A stretch of DNA of 64,000 nucleotides from Tetraselmis striata (GCA_006384855.1 VCJN01001948.1:124001-188000); one strand, 5' to 3'; counted from the first letter of the stretch, positions 35,373-48,477 are shown. Made by a program: numbers and translations. The notes: a model not told the origin generated them from the letters alone.

Positions 35373-35639
35373 CGACCACCGGTCCACCGCTAATTGGCAG
35401 TAAGGGGATTCACTAATGCCGTTGCCGTCGCATCTTCGCATTCTCTCATGGGGCGCCGCAACCATCTCAAGGGGCGGCCCACTGAACGAATACCTAAGAA
35501 AATACTGCAGGCGTCAAAAAAATGACGAATAACGGGTTTTTGACAACTTCAAATCGGTGCCCTGCTACGCGGTACAACGAGCCGTTCGGTACCGGTATAA
35601 TCTTTACATAACAAAACAAACCGTCATTGTCCTTTCAGG

Positions 35640-36737
35640 CTGCGGCCTGAGCGTTTCAGCGGCGCTCTCCGTAAGCGCGCACGCTTGTGCGCAAGTTCGA
35701 TTCTCGCAATGGGCAGATTTCCTCGTATTTGTCGCCAAACAGAACAGAGCCTAAATGTTCCGCTGCGGCTGAAAATGATGAGCCCGTAGCACGTCCAACA
35801 CCCCATACTGGTAACCGTACACACGCTTGATCTCGTCGAGTCTCCGCATGGAGGCTGGATGAAAACGATACGACTTGTCGATTGGTTAAGTCTTGATTAG
35901 CAACTGGAACGAAGGGTAGTAGCAGATGGTCGGGAGCCACGAAGAGAGCGGCCATGTGACATAGCCCCAATAAACCACGTCATCCAAATGTACTCCTCAT
36001 GATGGGCCGGCAGGTGCCGGTCATTCTGCTTGAGGTAGTAGTTCGATAGGTCGGTTGGCAAAGGGAAAATTCCATGCACTCGGCTGACCGGCCGAACGCA
36101 TTCATACGTCCTCGTAACAAGGCTCTGCTTTTTGTTGTAGCTCTGGCACCGCGAGGTAGTCGTCCTCGGCACTCGCGGATTTTGCTCCGACACGGCTGCT
36201 CTGGGTTGCCTCTAGCAAGTCGGGGTGCGCTGCGGCTCCTCCGCTGCTTGTCGTCTAACCTGCGACGTGCTGCCCGGATCCGGAGCCATGTGCTCCGTCT
36301 CCATCGACACCACGCCCACAAGCCGCAAGTTGGGCCAAGGACGATGTGCGCTCTAGCAGCAACGTAGACTGCATGGGCATTCATGTCTGCTTCTTGAAGA
36401 GATTCCATTGTCGGCTCGGTGACGGGATCTTCCCCATTTGGCATTGTGAGATACGGACGTAAGGATGAGAATTACACACACGGAATGTGAGCCGAGTGAT
36501 GTGGTCTTGAATCAACATGTAACCTTGTCCGCAACATGTTACGGGACAGTTCAGCGCTGCGTGTAACAGATGGAATATGGCGGGCTCGACTGTTGCGGCT
36601 ACGTACTGCTTTATGTACTTGTGCTGCACACAAACGGGCACAACGGCGGGTGAACTAGCAACTCGTACGACTTAGCATCACATGTAGCCGGACGAAAAGT
36701 GGTTAGAAAAGGAGGAAACCCCATACAAACTAGTTTA
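35640..36737 (-). mobile_element. Truncated relative of the split-repeat YR element
   Basis: Read on the minus strand from about 36737: an A1-like repeat (aaactagtttgtatggggtt, then a gcccgtt/gcagcacaagta region and gagcccgccatattcc), followed by an ORF1-like region with HMAALFVAPD, LLPFVPVANQD and AAEHLGSVLFGD. All are diverged versions of the 4275-7477 element. No recombinase or right-hand repeats remain. It is broken, with many breaks, and clearly older than the 4.3-kb copy. Confidence 0.7.
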
Positions 36738-36928
36738 TCGTTGTTAAGTATTAACTAAGGTTAGAAAACGACAACCGAGTGATGCCCCAATCCTATAGCG
36801 GTGCCAGCCCTAGTCGGCCGTGTGCAATTGGCGCCACGATGCTCCGGAAATTTCCGGAATCTTCCTGCGCAGATTCGTACATCGGCCGCCGGCATTCCCG
36901 GCACCGGAGGGTTGGTGGCAGCAGCTCT
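36738..36928. repeat. Direct repeat R, left copy
   Basis: About 190 bp starting tgttaagtattaact and ending ggtggcagcagctc. It recurs at about 37891-38081 with roughly seven differences. Confidence 0.85.
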
Positions 36929-37890
36929 AGACCCTTCGACAGCACTGGCTATTTAGGCGGGACACGGACTCGGCACAGTCCATCCCTTTTGCTGTTGCTT
37001 GCGCAACAAACAATCGCACGGTGCACTTCGCCGTGAGGGACCGTGTGCTCGGCATCATCGGTGCACGTTAAACCTCCGCAGCGATGGCGTTCCGCTGCTA
37101 GGTTGTTCATGGGCCGCCCAATCGCGCACAGCGGGCGTGCCAGCCGCGCCGGCCCGTATATATGGCGTGGCACGCCGGCGCTTTTCCCATCGCGCGCCGG
37201 CCCCGCGCTGCTCGCCCGCCAGCGTGACGTCCGACGCCCCTGTGGTATCAGCCGTCCATGGTGCTTGCAGCCCGGATCCTCCGACCTCTGCTTGCCTTCG
37301 GCGTGGCAGGAGTCCGTCACCCTTGCGCGAGACGACACCCGAGTTGTTACCCTGCTGACATCCCGGCGCGTCGTGCGCTGATCTGCCGGTTTTTTTCTAC
37401 GGCTTCCGACGTGTGGCGCCGCCGGAGCTTTCTTCTGAAATTACTGGCCACCTTATCGCGCGCGACGTGTCACTGGAGCGCTACGCGAGCGCCTCGTGGT
37501 GGAGACGTTGGAGAGGGGCCCGAATCGCATCTTCTTGCGCGTGTCGTCGCGACACTAACTGCGGTCCCTGCGTTAGCCTGGCGTTCCGCTTTCGCCTGCA
37601 CGATCGGCTCCGCGGCGCTTCCGATGCGTCGCGCGAGCCGTGCTCGTTGTTCGGCAAGTGGAGCGTCCCCAGCTTGCGCACAAGCGATGGACGGGGAGCG
37701 TGGAGACAGCCGCCGCTCGTGTGGCCGGCCCGCGCAGCCGTCGGTGTGTTGTTTTGTTCTCAAACACCGGGCTAGCGGGGACGTGTAAGCGCGCGCCGCC
37801 CGGCCGCTGTGGCCTTCGGCTTCCATGGCAAAACTGGCTGTGCCTCCCTCTGCCCAGTGCCTACCTGTTTGCTCATGGAAGTAGTTTAAT

Positions 37891-38081
37891 CGTTGTTAAG
37901 TATTAACTGAGGTTAGAAAACGACAACCGAGTGATGCCTCAATCCTCTAGCGGTGCCAGCCCTAGTCGGCCGTGTGCAATCGGCGCCACGATGCTCCGGA
38001 AATTTCCGGAATCTTCCTGCGTAGATTCGTACATCGGCCGCCGGCATCCCCGGCACCGGAGGGTTGGTGGCAGCAGCTCAA
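37891..38081. repeat. Direct repeat R, right copy
   Basis: Second copy of the ~190-bp repeat. Confidence 0.85.
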
Positions 38082-38230
38082 AATGGTGCGATGCTACTGA
38101 TGATTCGGTGCTTCACGCGCGTCACATGCATGAACATGTGATATACCGATCTATATTATGGTGATATACCGATACCGGTACCCTGTAGCGCTATATCGAT
38201 GTATGTATTGCCGATGATATTCCGATACAT

Positions 38231-38500
38231 TCCTTCTTCGCTCGGTTGAGCGGTCGTCGTCTCTTATCCGAGAAGTCCCGGTTTCGATTCCTGGTCGCTG
38301 TGTTTCGGCAACATCGGCCCCGCGTGTCCCTGGTATACCCGTATACCCGACGATTGATGCATTTAGTTAGTACGGGTAGTCCTTCGGGGGTCGAATAATG
38401 GTAGTATGATAATAGAGCTATGCCAGACCGACGACTGCAGTCGGCGCACGAGGTCAAGTGCTGGGGCGGCTGCCGCCGAGATCCGGGGCGAACTTTTACC
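38231..38500 (+). repeat. tRNA-derived SINE, copy 1
   Basis: The head carries pol III boxes: an A-box-like gctcggttgagcggtcg and a B-box-like ggtttcgattcctgg. The body has tttcggcaacatcgg, gatgcatt, cttcgggggtcgaat and ctatgccagac, and the tail gactgcagtcggcgcacgag and ggggcgaacttttac. The layout matches the copies at 40.7, 51.4, 52.4 and 54.7 kb. Confidence 0.75.
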
Positions 38501-38655
38501 GATATATTTTTATCATTCGTCATCTACGGGCGCTGTAATCATTTTGGGCCTCCCGCGCACGCCCTCCTCCTGCCGGTCCACTTGGCTGGCACGAGCTCCC
38601 GGTAGCACATATGTACAATAACGCACGAAGCAGACACCTCGCATAGGCCAACATC

Positions 38656-41600
38656 ATGTCCGAGACAATTGGTGACCGTGGTGCTTCCCCCGGCCACAGG
38701 GCCAGGTGTGTACCTGCGCGGACCTCCTATGCCCGGTCGCCCGGGGCGTCATAGCAGCACAGCATCCATGTGGCGGTTTGCGTGCTACGTGCCGCATCAC
38801 TGCTGCGCGTCTGGGGCACGCCCGTTCGACACCCCGGTCCGTTTCGAGGCTGTAAAATCACATGTAGTGGACGTCGCCCTGGCCCGTTGACACCTGATTG
38901 GCGGGCGTTGCGGTACCCGAGTCGTCAAACCGGCGCTTCGGGCCATAAGGCCGCCTGGGGGTCAACGCCACTCATGAAAGGGCAAAAACAAGTGGGGGTG
39001 TTTAATTGGTGCGAAAAGGGACTCGGAATAATCATGTTTGTGCTCTTCGATCTCCCCAGTCCACAGGCCGCTATGGTCCAGTGTGCTCAACGTACCCCCC
39101 CCCCCCCCCCCCCCCCCCCGGGCGGTTTAGGGTTAAAGCCGCAGCGCGGGATGCTGCTTGCATCGAACCCTCAACGATGTTGCCTGTGTGATCAGATACT
39201 ACGAGGAGCACCTGTCCGAGGGGTTTCTCAGCCAACTGCCAAAGGTCCTGCCCATCTCCGCCACCGACACCTTCGTGCCGCAAGGGGCATTTGCCAGCAG
39301 CACCGGACCAGTCTTTCATGGTAGCCCCCCCCCCCCCCCCACCTCCATCCTGCACGGCCTCCCCGCGGGAGATATAAACCAACGCCGGTCACGTATGCCG
39401 AGCAGGAGACAGCGCACCACCGCGTGCGGAGGATGTGGGGGCGGCCAGCGGGGCTGGGTTCCTCAACCCCAGCGTTGACGGCGTGCGCCAGCGGGCACCC
39501 ACCACAGGCTTTGGGCCCCGTCCCAAGGTGAGCCCCGCATCTCTCGTACCAGCAACGCCCGCATTCTGGCACCCGCTGCGTGTCACCACCCAGCACAGCT
39601 ATCTGGAAGAACGGCGACCTGTTTCTGTTTAATACACAGCAAATGAAGTATGAAGTGGCGCCCGCTTGTGCATCTGTGCTTCCATGCATCCTAAGAGAAC
39701 TTGATAACTGTTAACAAAATCCTGTCACAGTAGAGGGTGGCAAGTGGAGGTCCCATCCCCCGTGGGTTCAATGATATGGAAAGTGGCAGAAAGCACAACG
39801 AGAAACAGCCAGCGGTGAGCTCAGCATCATCCCTCCCCCCCCCCACCAGGTCCAGCCACCGAAGCGCGACGAGCGGCAGCTGCTGCAACCAAGCGACGAG
39901 TTGACGCGGCGGGGCGGCGGCGGCGTGCGATTTGGGCCGCCGCCGGGCGCCACGGGAGGGGTCCCCGAGCGCGAGCGCCCCGGCACGGCGGAGGCGCCGC
40001 GGCAGGCGCTGCTGCTGCTGGACTACCATGCGGTGGAGCGCGCGCCGCCTGGGTTCAAGTTTGGTCCGGCGGGCAGCAGGGCGGCTCAGGGGGAGGGTGA
40101 CAAGAGGGAACGAGGTGCGGCAGCGGCCCACTGCGCTTGCAGGGCGCTATCCAGGCAAGCTTAGGCACGGCGTTTGCCATCTGCCAATGCCCGACTCGTG
40201 GGCTTGTGTAGACGGCGGTTACACCACATTGGCGTGATCCGAAAACGGGGCCCGCCCATCGGCCGGCCCGCCTCTCCCGCGGCAGAGTGGCTATGGCTTT
40301 CGGCGCTGTCCTGCATGCTGGACGCAGTTGGCATTGCGGGCGTGGCTGACATCGCCCTGCTTGCTCCGCGGCAGATGATGCGGAGGCAGAGGCGCGCGCA
40401 GAGATGGAGAAGCAGCTGGACGTGGCAGCGGCGAAGAGCCGACTGCTGCCGCGCGCGGCGACGGCGTTCTTTTCGCAGTCAGAGCGATTTGCGGACGCGT
40501 GGAACGGCCCGGCGGGCAGGGAGGGGCGCCACAAGCTGCGAGGTGCGTGCGTGGGGGGCGTGGGCACTCTGCGGTGGCTGCGGCTAAGGGTCCCCATAAC
40601 TCCAAACAGCCGCAGTATGCATCCCTCTTTGCTGGAGATAGCGGCACAAATGCTTGGATGCTTGAGCAGCGCCATACACACTCCCTACACCTGCCCATCG
40701 ATTGCTACTCCGGCAGACACGTGACATACCACATCATGTACTAAAGTAAAGCAAATTCCACCCCGGGTGCCCGGCCGAAGCCGCCCCAGCGCTCGACGTC
40801 TTGCGCCAACTGCAGTCGCAGGTCCGGCATAGCCATTAGACCATTGCCCCATGCGAACCCTGAATGGGTAATGCGCCAACCATGCAAACCCAGGTCACAC
40901 CCGGTCGATATTGCCCTCAGCTGGGAGAACCAGGAATCGAACTGGAGCCCTCTCGTACAAGAGACCTCCGCTCTGTTGAGCAAACACACAGTGAGGCCTG
41001 CTGTTCCGCATCATTTGGTACTATTCGCGTTCGCGGGTTGAAAACAGCGATTGTTTTGACTCGGACTGTCCGTGTCTTATGCTGCGTCAGTGGTGTATTC
41101 TGATATGTTTGTGTTTTCAAGATAAATGGTGTTTTCACTTTTCACAGGAGAGCACACACAATATTCTATCGTGAACTCAAAGCGTACTTACTGCAATTCA
41201 CTTGGTGATAGCATTCATGAACCTACCACACTCGTGGCTTGCACCAAGCCGCATGGCCGCGCCAGGCCAGCCACTCAATTTACCTATGTAGATCGCATAG
41301 GTAAATTGGAACGGGATATAGACTGTATCGATGAAACAGTTAGTTCTGGCAGCCCTATACCAAATTAGGGTAGGTGTGGCCTGAACAGGGCGCAACGAGC
41401 GACTTCTCTTGTGCGGAATGCGAAACGTGCCATTTCGCCAGTCGCATTTAGTCTGTTGCGGCAGATGTGGGCAAACTGGTTAGTCCTGGTGAGTGTGCTC
41501 TTTGATTTACATGTCGCAGATTCAGCGGCACTGCAGGATCTTCTGCGGAAGCCGCTACCAGAGGAGGTGGCGGACAAGTACGTGCGCAAGCGGGCTCCCG

Positions 41601-43232
41601 GCGTGGTGATGGGTGCGTTCCTAATCCACTTACTGCACTGCCTACCAATTGGGGGTTTCAGCGCCCAAAATCCCGGCTACCATCTGGCGCCACTTGTTCA
41701 TCTTCGTAGAGTGGTTGGTTGTCGAAGTGATTAATCCTTAATGAACACCCTGCGGCGCTGATCCCACTCGGCGCGTCAGGCCCACCGCCAAGTAAGCCCC
41801 CCGCCGCCACCGAGAAGGCTGTGGAGGGGAAGACAGAGTCATCCACCGAACCCGCTCCGCTGAATCCCAATTTCGCGACCGTGCACCGCCGAGTGGCTGG
41901 CCCCACGATGCGCCGACCTGTCACGCCGCCGCGGCGGCGTCCGCGGGCGGAGCAGCCCGCGCCCGGCCCCGGGCACTACGAACCCGCGCCTTCGGAGGCG
42001 CCAGGCGCAAAGGCATCTGCGTGGTCGCGGGCTGCAGCCCGAGCTGTGGCGGCGCCGGCGGGGGCGAGCGGCTCCGCAGCCAAGCCCGCCGGGGCGACGG
42101 CATACGACGTGGAGCGGGGGCTGGCGCTGGTGCGGCCCGCGGCGCCAGCAATCGGCTTCGGACCACGCTCCACTCAGCGGCCCTCTCGTGGTGCGTCCTT
42201 ACCGACCTGCGCGCCTCTTCCCATCCAAGCTTCGTCGGCCCGTCCCATTCAAAACTGGGCATTTTGTTTTCACGAGTTTGTATTCATAATGATAAGGCGT
42301 GCGCTTTTCACGCGCAGCAGAGCACACATAGTCATGCGGCCCAGTTACGTCTCTTATGTCTCAGGTAATACGCCTATTATAACGCGGCAATGAACGAACG
42401 TAGCTTCGACGCCTTGGCAAATGATTCAAGATGCTGCCCGTGGTGCGCATATATGGAGAACATCGACGACATCCGAAGCGGTGTGCACACGTGAATTGCA
42501 AAGTACGCGATTGCCTTCGCAACAAGCTATTAACGCGGCTGCTGCTTCTACTCAAGGGCCGGCAAAGGCCCGGGAGTCCTTGGAGGCCATTGAGGACATG
42601 GATGGCTCGAGGCGGCCACCGGCCTCGTCGCGCGTGCGGTACGACCTGGTGGAGCGCCGGCCGGTGGCCCATTCGTGGGGCCGGCCTCCGGCACGCCGAG
42701 ACGGGACGACGGTTGCAACGGAGCAGGGAGCGGACGGTGAGGCGCGGGACACTGAGCTCGATATCTTATCGGCCGAAGCAGCTGTTCGACCGCGTCCGCC
42801 GGCTTTCTCCTTCCCCGCGTCAGCGCGGCCCGACGAGCGAGAGGGCGATCCCCGCGCCGCGCTGCGCCTGGAGCTGAACCCGAATTACAACTTCGGACGG
42901 CCAAGCACCATCGGTGCGGCCGCCTGAAGTCGACCGTGCGCTTCGAGTTGTAGCCGACATGGTCGGCCGGTTTCAAATTTCGTCACTGACCTGCCTCATT
43001 GACCCTGGCGATGCAGTGTTCGATTTCAGCGTGCTGTCTGGTCGAGAGCTGCCACGCCGTCGCCGCACCGGGGAGCCGCGGGCCTGGGCGCACGAGCCAG
43101 CCCGCTACACCGCTGCTCAGGCGTGGGAGTTCCTGCAGCGGCATGTCCCCGGCCCCGTGTTCCGCATGGCGGCCGACCGTTGGGAGAGCGGCGTGTTGGG
43201 CGCCATCATGGAGGGTGGTGAGCGACCCCCCC

Positions 43233-43263
<31 letters not shown>

Positions 43264-46200
43264 ACACCCTCGCGCTGAATGCAGCGCGACTGCGAGCCAG
43301 GCGATGGTGCTCTCGGCCTGCTAGCTTCAAACGCATCGACCGCTTATGCTGTGGACTCAGGCCAGGAGGTCGTGCTGGAGCTCGCTGCAGCGATGCGTCA
43401 TGTTCGGCCCGCGCCGCCAGCCTTCACCTTCCGCCCGGTGCCGAGCCACCGCCGGCGTCTGCCGCTCCACGAAGGGGTGCAGTCGGAGCTGGACGTGGAT
43501 ATCACGTTGGCTCACCCCCGTATACCAGGTCCCCCCCCCCCCCCCCCCCTTCCTCCCGCTCCCGCTGTGACCCATCTGCTCTGGCAATGGCCTTAATTGC
43601 TATCAGGCGGGGTCAGCTGGACATCAGTCACCATCTGATTCCAAAGCAGGACAGTACCTTTGAGGCTTGATAACTTGCGCATCAGTGCCCTGCATCCTGA
43701 TATACTCTGGGCTATATGTTTTCCATGGCTGCCAGCGCACTGATAACATCCCCTACGATAGGCCTCCTATCGGGCTGGCATGCAAGCTATAAGAAGATTC
43801 GCTATCGTCCTTCTATATTTTTGGCTACATTTGACCTCTGGCAGGCATGGCGGGTCATTCCTACTCGCAGTGCTCGGTACCTCCGCGTTGGCATCTGTAG
43901 ATGTTACAGCTGGCCTGCAAGGTTGGTAACCCTCCTCTTCCCCCCCCCCCCCCCCCCCCCCCCCCTTTTCCGGCCCTTTTTTCCAAATAATGCGTGCAGG
44001 TCTACACCAGTTTGTCCGCATGCAAGGTCGGAGGCGGTTACGTACAGGGCCACAGGAGTGGGAGGAGCTGCCAGACGAGGAGCCACCGAATGCGGCCGCC
44101 GTGGGCGCCTACTCACCGCAGCACCGGCTGGTGGAGGCAGCGCCACCTGGCGCGCTGGCCTTTGAGCGCCACACGGGTCGGGCGCTGGAGACTGTGGACG
44201 TCACCGGCAAACCGCTGGAAGGTGCCCCTGTAGACGCCACTGCAATGGTAGTACAGGTGCTAATGAGGGTACACGAACACTGCGAATGACAACCTGCCCT
44301 GCCTGTCAGAGGTGAAATATAGCCGAAACTGTAGCTGAACTATGTGGAATGTTGTTTCAGCTTGCATTCAAGCCCAATTTGAGGCTTATAATATAATAAG
44401 GGTTCTTATAGGTGCGTCGGCACCCATAGTGTCTGTCGAATTCGAATGTCTGCTTTTTTGAATAAGTTTAAATGTTGTATGAATGTCTGTATCATCAACC
44501 GCTAAGGCTGTTAGTATTCGTATCTTAGATTCAACTTACATAAACCCGCTGTAATTACTGCAGCCGCCAGGACGATTTCCGCTGTTTGCCATTGAGGTGG
44601 CGTTCTCTTATTGTTGACAAGCTATTTATATTTTTAATTATATTCAAGCAGCGGTGGGTAGTCAGGGTGTATGATGTCCTCTGCTGTCTGGAAGCATGTG
44701 TCGCACCCAGTGGGAACCGAGGCGATCAGGGTGTGTCTGAGGTTGTGTGAGAGACTCCCCCGCCTGACAAAGAGAAGGGACGTCCCGCTATTATTGAGAA
44801 GCTAGGTTGTAATTGAGCAATTCACCGAGGCTCCAACGAGCCTGCCATTGGAGGCACTGACCCAGGGTTGTGGGTCGTGGTGTATGCCAGGCGACGTGCT
44901 GGAGCTGGATATCGCGGCCGGTGACGCGGCACTGCGCCGTCAGCCGGCGGGGCACGTTGAGATGGCTCGCACAGTGGGGCGGCCCACTGCGGCAGCAGGC
45001 AAAGAGGGCGCTGGCCTGACAGCCAGCATCCCGCTGCCTTCGCCGGGCATCGATGGGGCGGTGCGCCCAGGGGTGGTGTCGGTGCTGGACCAGCAGAGGG
45101 TGCAGGGCCACAGGGTGCGCCATCCCTCCTGGTGAAACAAAATGGTTATTTTTATGCAGTGACCAGCCAGTTGAATGAACCCTCTCAAACTTAGCCACTA
45201 GTCATTGTCTGTGTCGTTGGCAATTAAATCAGAACTCTGGGACGTGGCGCTGAATAAAAATATCATACCACAATTATGAAGTCGCGCGTATCGCGCACGA
45301 CGGCATCATCTGCCATAAAGCAAACGTCGCCATGACACCAGCCACCGACGTTTTCATGCTGACCACCACTATATATCCCTGCTGGACAGGGCGGCCACGA
45401 GCAACCGGACTCGTGGTTCGACAAGCAGCGGCCGCTTCTCGGGCCCGGCACCCACGAGACGGCGCCCCCGCCGCTCGGCGAGGCGGCGCGAAAGGCGGAC
45501 TTTGCGTCGGCGCCGGGCCGAGGGCTTGGCGCGGCTGCGGAGCAGACCATGGCTGCAGGTGAAGTCAGACTCGAAAGAAGGGTCATCGCTCTATATCAAC
45601 ACGACAGTATTAACCGCCGATGCCATGATTAGCTGACCCTGCTCTGTTCGTCAGCCTGCAAGGCAATAGCTGTCTGCAGCTCGCATCGCGCCGAATCTTG
45701 GGCGGCATACCGCAGTGCCGACTCTTTATCCCCATTCGTGGACCGGTGTTCTTTTCTGACCAGACCTGTTTGCCGCCCTCCGTTCGCAGGCGACCGCCTC
45801 GAGCTGGATGTGCCGTCGGCTCTGGACGCCACACGTCCGCGTCCCCCGGAGGCGCTCATCCCGCCGGAACCGTCCTCTGGGCGAAACGAGCCCGCGTCCC
45901 CACCTCCCGACCCCGTGTATGACGTGCGGATTGATGCGGTGCGCCCGCGCCGAGCGGGCGCGCCTGTATTCGACCTGATGACGGCCCGAGAAGCGCCCTC
46001 GAGCCGACCCGTCCATCTCGAGGCAGAGTATAAGTGACCCCCCCCCCCCCCCCCCCCCCCCCCCCAACTGCATTTGCACTGATAATAGGCGCTTGGTAGT
46101 CAAAATATGCGCGACATGACAGGAAAAAGTGTCCCTATTTCCGCTTTGAATCTATATAATTGTTTTGAATGCCGTTGTGTGTCCTGTACTGCAATGGAAC

Positions 46201-48424
46201 TAAACAATCTGTTCATATTTGCATACGACATTCTCAGATGCAATCCCGGTGCAAATCAATCTGAGGCAATTCTCAAATGCGATCGTGGGAGTCGAGGCTA
46301 AGCCGCTACTATGCGATGAATTCATGAATCAAGTCACGCAGACACTCCAGCCACGCATGATTTGTGACTTGCACATCCAGGATAGACAGTAGCACTGTCT
46401 GTGAGGGTGAAATGAGTTCGATTAAACCATCACTGCGGCGACGCCGCCTTGCCTATTTGCATTAAATACTACTCACATTGCCATAGCCAATATACAATCC
46501 CTTGCCACAGCTCGCTGCTGAGAGCCAGGGTCGTCACTGAGACTCTACGCGCCTGCTCATGGGGACCGCCACAGCCCACAGGATGTGCCCGCCGGCGCGC
46601 TGGCGCAGTATCCGCCAGCTCCTGCCGGCAGCCGCGGCGGCGGCGTGCCTTTTGCGCTGCAGTACGGCCGAGAGGAAGCCGCTGACTCTGCGGGACGACG
46701 CGCCGACGACAACGGCGCTCGGGGCACCTTGTACGACCTGGACGTGGATTCGGGGCTGGAAGCCACGCGCTGGCGGGGCGCTCGCGCGCCGGTTGACATG
46801 GAGAAGCAGAAGGTACATCGCCGATCGGCGATGCCATACATCGTGTGTATTATTTTCTTGTCGCCGTTCCCGACTAACGTGCGATCCTTTGCCTCGACAT
46901 TTCGCGTATGTCAGGGCCACGCCGCCAGTGCGGCGCTCCGCGCGGACGACGGCGAGCTTGCGCATAACGTATATTACGAGCCGCGCGAGGAGCTGGTGCG
47001 GCCGCGTGTGCAAGGAGCCGCCCCTATCCGGCAGCAGCTCGGGCGGCAGGAACATACGCTGTTGCACAACGAGGGCACCGGCGACCTGGACGCCGGTACG
47101 CACCCTTCGCTCACCCTTCACATCATGCTGAGCGAACACGGGGCTGATGCGCCCATTTATGAAATGTTAACAATAAGATATCAAGTCTTGGAGGAGCCGA
47201 CCGCTGAGATTGCTGCCCGCGCTCAGGTTGTTACGAGCCAAGCCATCGATTGCAGCGCAAGACCGCCGCCGCCGCGGACTTCTCTCGTGCATCGGAGCGG
47301 CGAACGGAGATGCTGGCCGTTGATGAGGTAATTGTTGCCACCCGCCGGCCATGTAGAAACGCTTTGCCGACTTTCTTGATAGCCCCGTTCCTGAAAGCAG
47401 CGCCGTGCAGCGTAAAGATCTAAGTTCTGAAGAATTGACGGGCGCCTTTCTGTCGACGTCGCGAGGCACAGGACGAGGGCAACGTGCTGATGCTGCACCC
47501 ACGCCCGGTGGAGGGCTGGCGACCGCGGCAGGGAGACCGACAGTCCGAGCAGCCGTTTGGGCGAGGCGCCAGCAGGTGAACATACGAATACTCGTAAAAA
47601 CGTGTGCAAGCCACGAATATAACTTCGGCAGCCAGTTTTACAATCGTCGAGGCCGCGGTGAGTCGTCCCTTTCTGTGATACGACGGGGCGAATTGACCGT
47701 CGATCGGCCCTGTCGCAGAATGTGGTCGGACCGCTGGGCGCACCAGGCGGGTGACGCGGGACAGCCCGCCGGTGCGGGCCACCCCGACGAGGGCGACAAC
47801 CTCGCGATGCCGGGGCACGCTGCCCGCCCCGCGGGTGGGCGCCCATCGGCGGCCTTTGCGTCTGGACAATCCGGCCACCCCTCCTCCGCGGAGCAGCTGT
47901 GGCGAGGCGGCGCCGCGGCGCGGCTCGCTAGGCGACAGGGCGCGGCGGCCGGGACTGGCAAGGTGAGGGGCCGCAAATTCTGTGATATACAAGAATACAC
48001 ACAGCTTAGCTGATGCGTCAAGGAACAGGGGGGGAAGTCAGCGCCTAGCCACCAACGTATCAAAATATATGTACATATTAGACAGGAGAGATATACATAT
48101 ATTGTTTAATACATAAATACACATACACATACCAAGGATGCATGAGTGTATACAAATAATGGGGGGGGGGAGCGATGTGTTGCTGTACATGTTCCATTAA
48201 CAATGATTTCGACCCTCCATCCCGCGCCTCTGCACTAAGATCCTATGGCGCCCCCTACCCCGCCTACGGCGCAGGTGCCGCCGGCGCTGCGCTGCAACGA
48301 CGCCATCCAGCCGCAGCCCGGCGTCTCCCGCGAAGGAGCCGGAGGAGACGCAGCGCGGCGACCTGCTGCTTCAGGGAGCCGCATGGTGGACCGCCTGGCA
48401 CGCGCCCGCGCAGCGCGCCGCTGA
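38656..48424 (+). CDS. Pro/Gly-rich SHIPPO-like repeat protein, candidate ciliary (20 exons)
   Basis: Exons: 38656-38705, 39196-39320, 39406-39527, 39850-40114, 40375-40542, 41520-41612, 41780-42190, 42557-42913, 43017-43217, 43301-43528, 44000-44221, 44891-45114, 45390-45558, 45790-46033, 46575-46812, 46915-47095, 47227-47327, 47472-47575, 47719-47962 and 48275-48424 (TGA). They total 3897 nt, exactly 1299 codons, with every junction in phase. The product is rich in Pro, Ala, Gly and Arg and repeats short modules such as LELDV..AL...RPRPPA and GFGPR, with PGPGHYEP and LGPGTHET motifs like the sperm-tail PG-rich (SHIPPO) repeats of proteins that bind doublet microtubules. No enzyme domain is visible. 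Most junctions between the fourth and twelfth exons are phase 1, so the repeated modules are exon-sized and symmetrical. The gene model is strong; the ciliary role is inference from the repeats. Confidence 0.78.
40743..40986 (-). repeat. tRNA-derived SINE, copy 2
   Basis: Full-length minus-strand copy inside an intron of the PG-rich gene. Its B-box complement reads ccaggaatcgaac; tail landmarks are gccgaagccgccccag and cgccaactgcagtcg. Confidence 0.8.
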
Positions 48425-48472
48425 GTCCACATAAACTACACTACACTACGTGGCACGTGGGTTCTTTAACTC

Positions 48473-48477
48473 TGTAA
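48473..48477 (+). terminator. TGTAA poly(A) signal of the PG-rich gene
   Basis: TGTAA 49 nt after the stop codon, the position and motif expected for volvocalean 3' ends. Confidence 0.65.

Larger units (their letters stand above)
36738..38081. mobile_element. Candidate small LTR-like (TRIM-type) element
   Basis: Two ~190-bp direct repeats flank about 0.96 kb with no recognisable protein domain. The repeat termini tgttaag...cagctca resemble TG...CA LTR ends. The left copy abuts the truncated YR element, and both copies are preceded by tagttta(a)tcgt, so true ends and target duplications cannot be set. It could instead be a host tandem duplication. Confidence 0.4.

Noticed and set aside
35685-35715. 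gttcgattctcgc resembling a tRNA B-box
   Set aside because: No matching A-box or acceptor stem; it overlaps the diverged YR-element ORF1 region.
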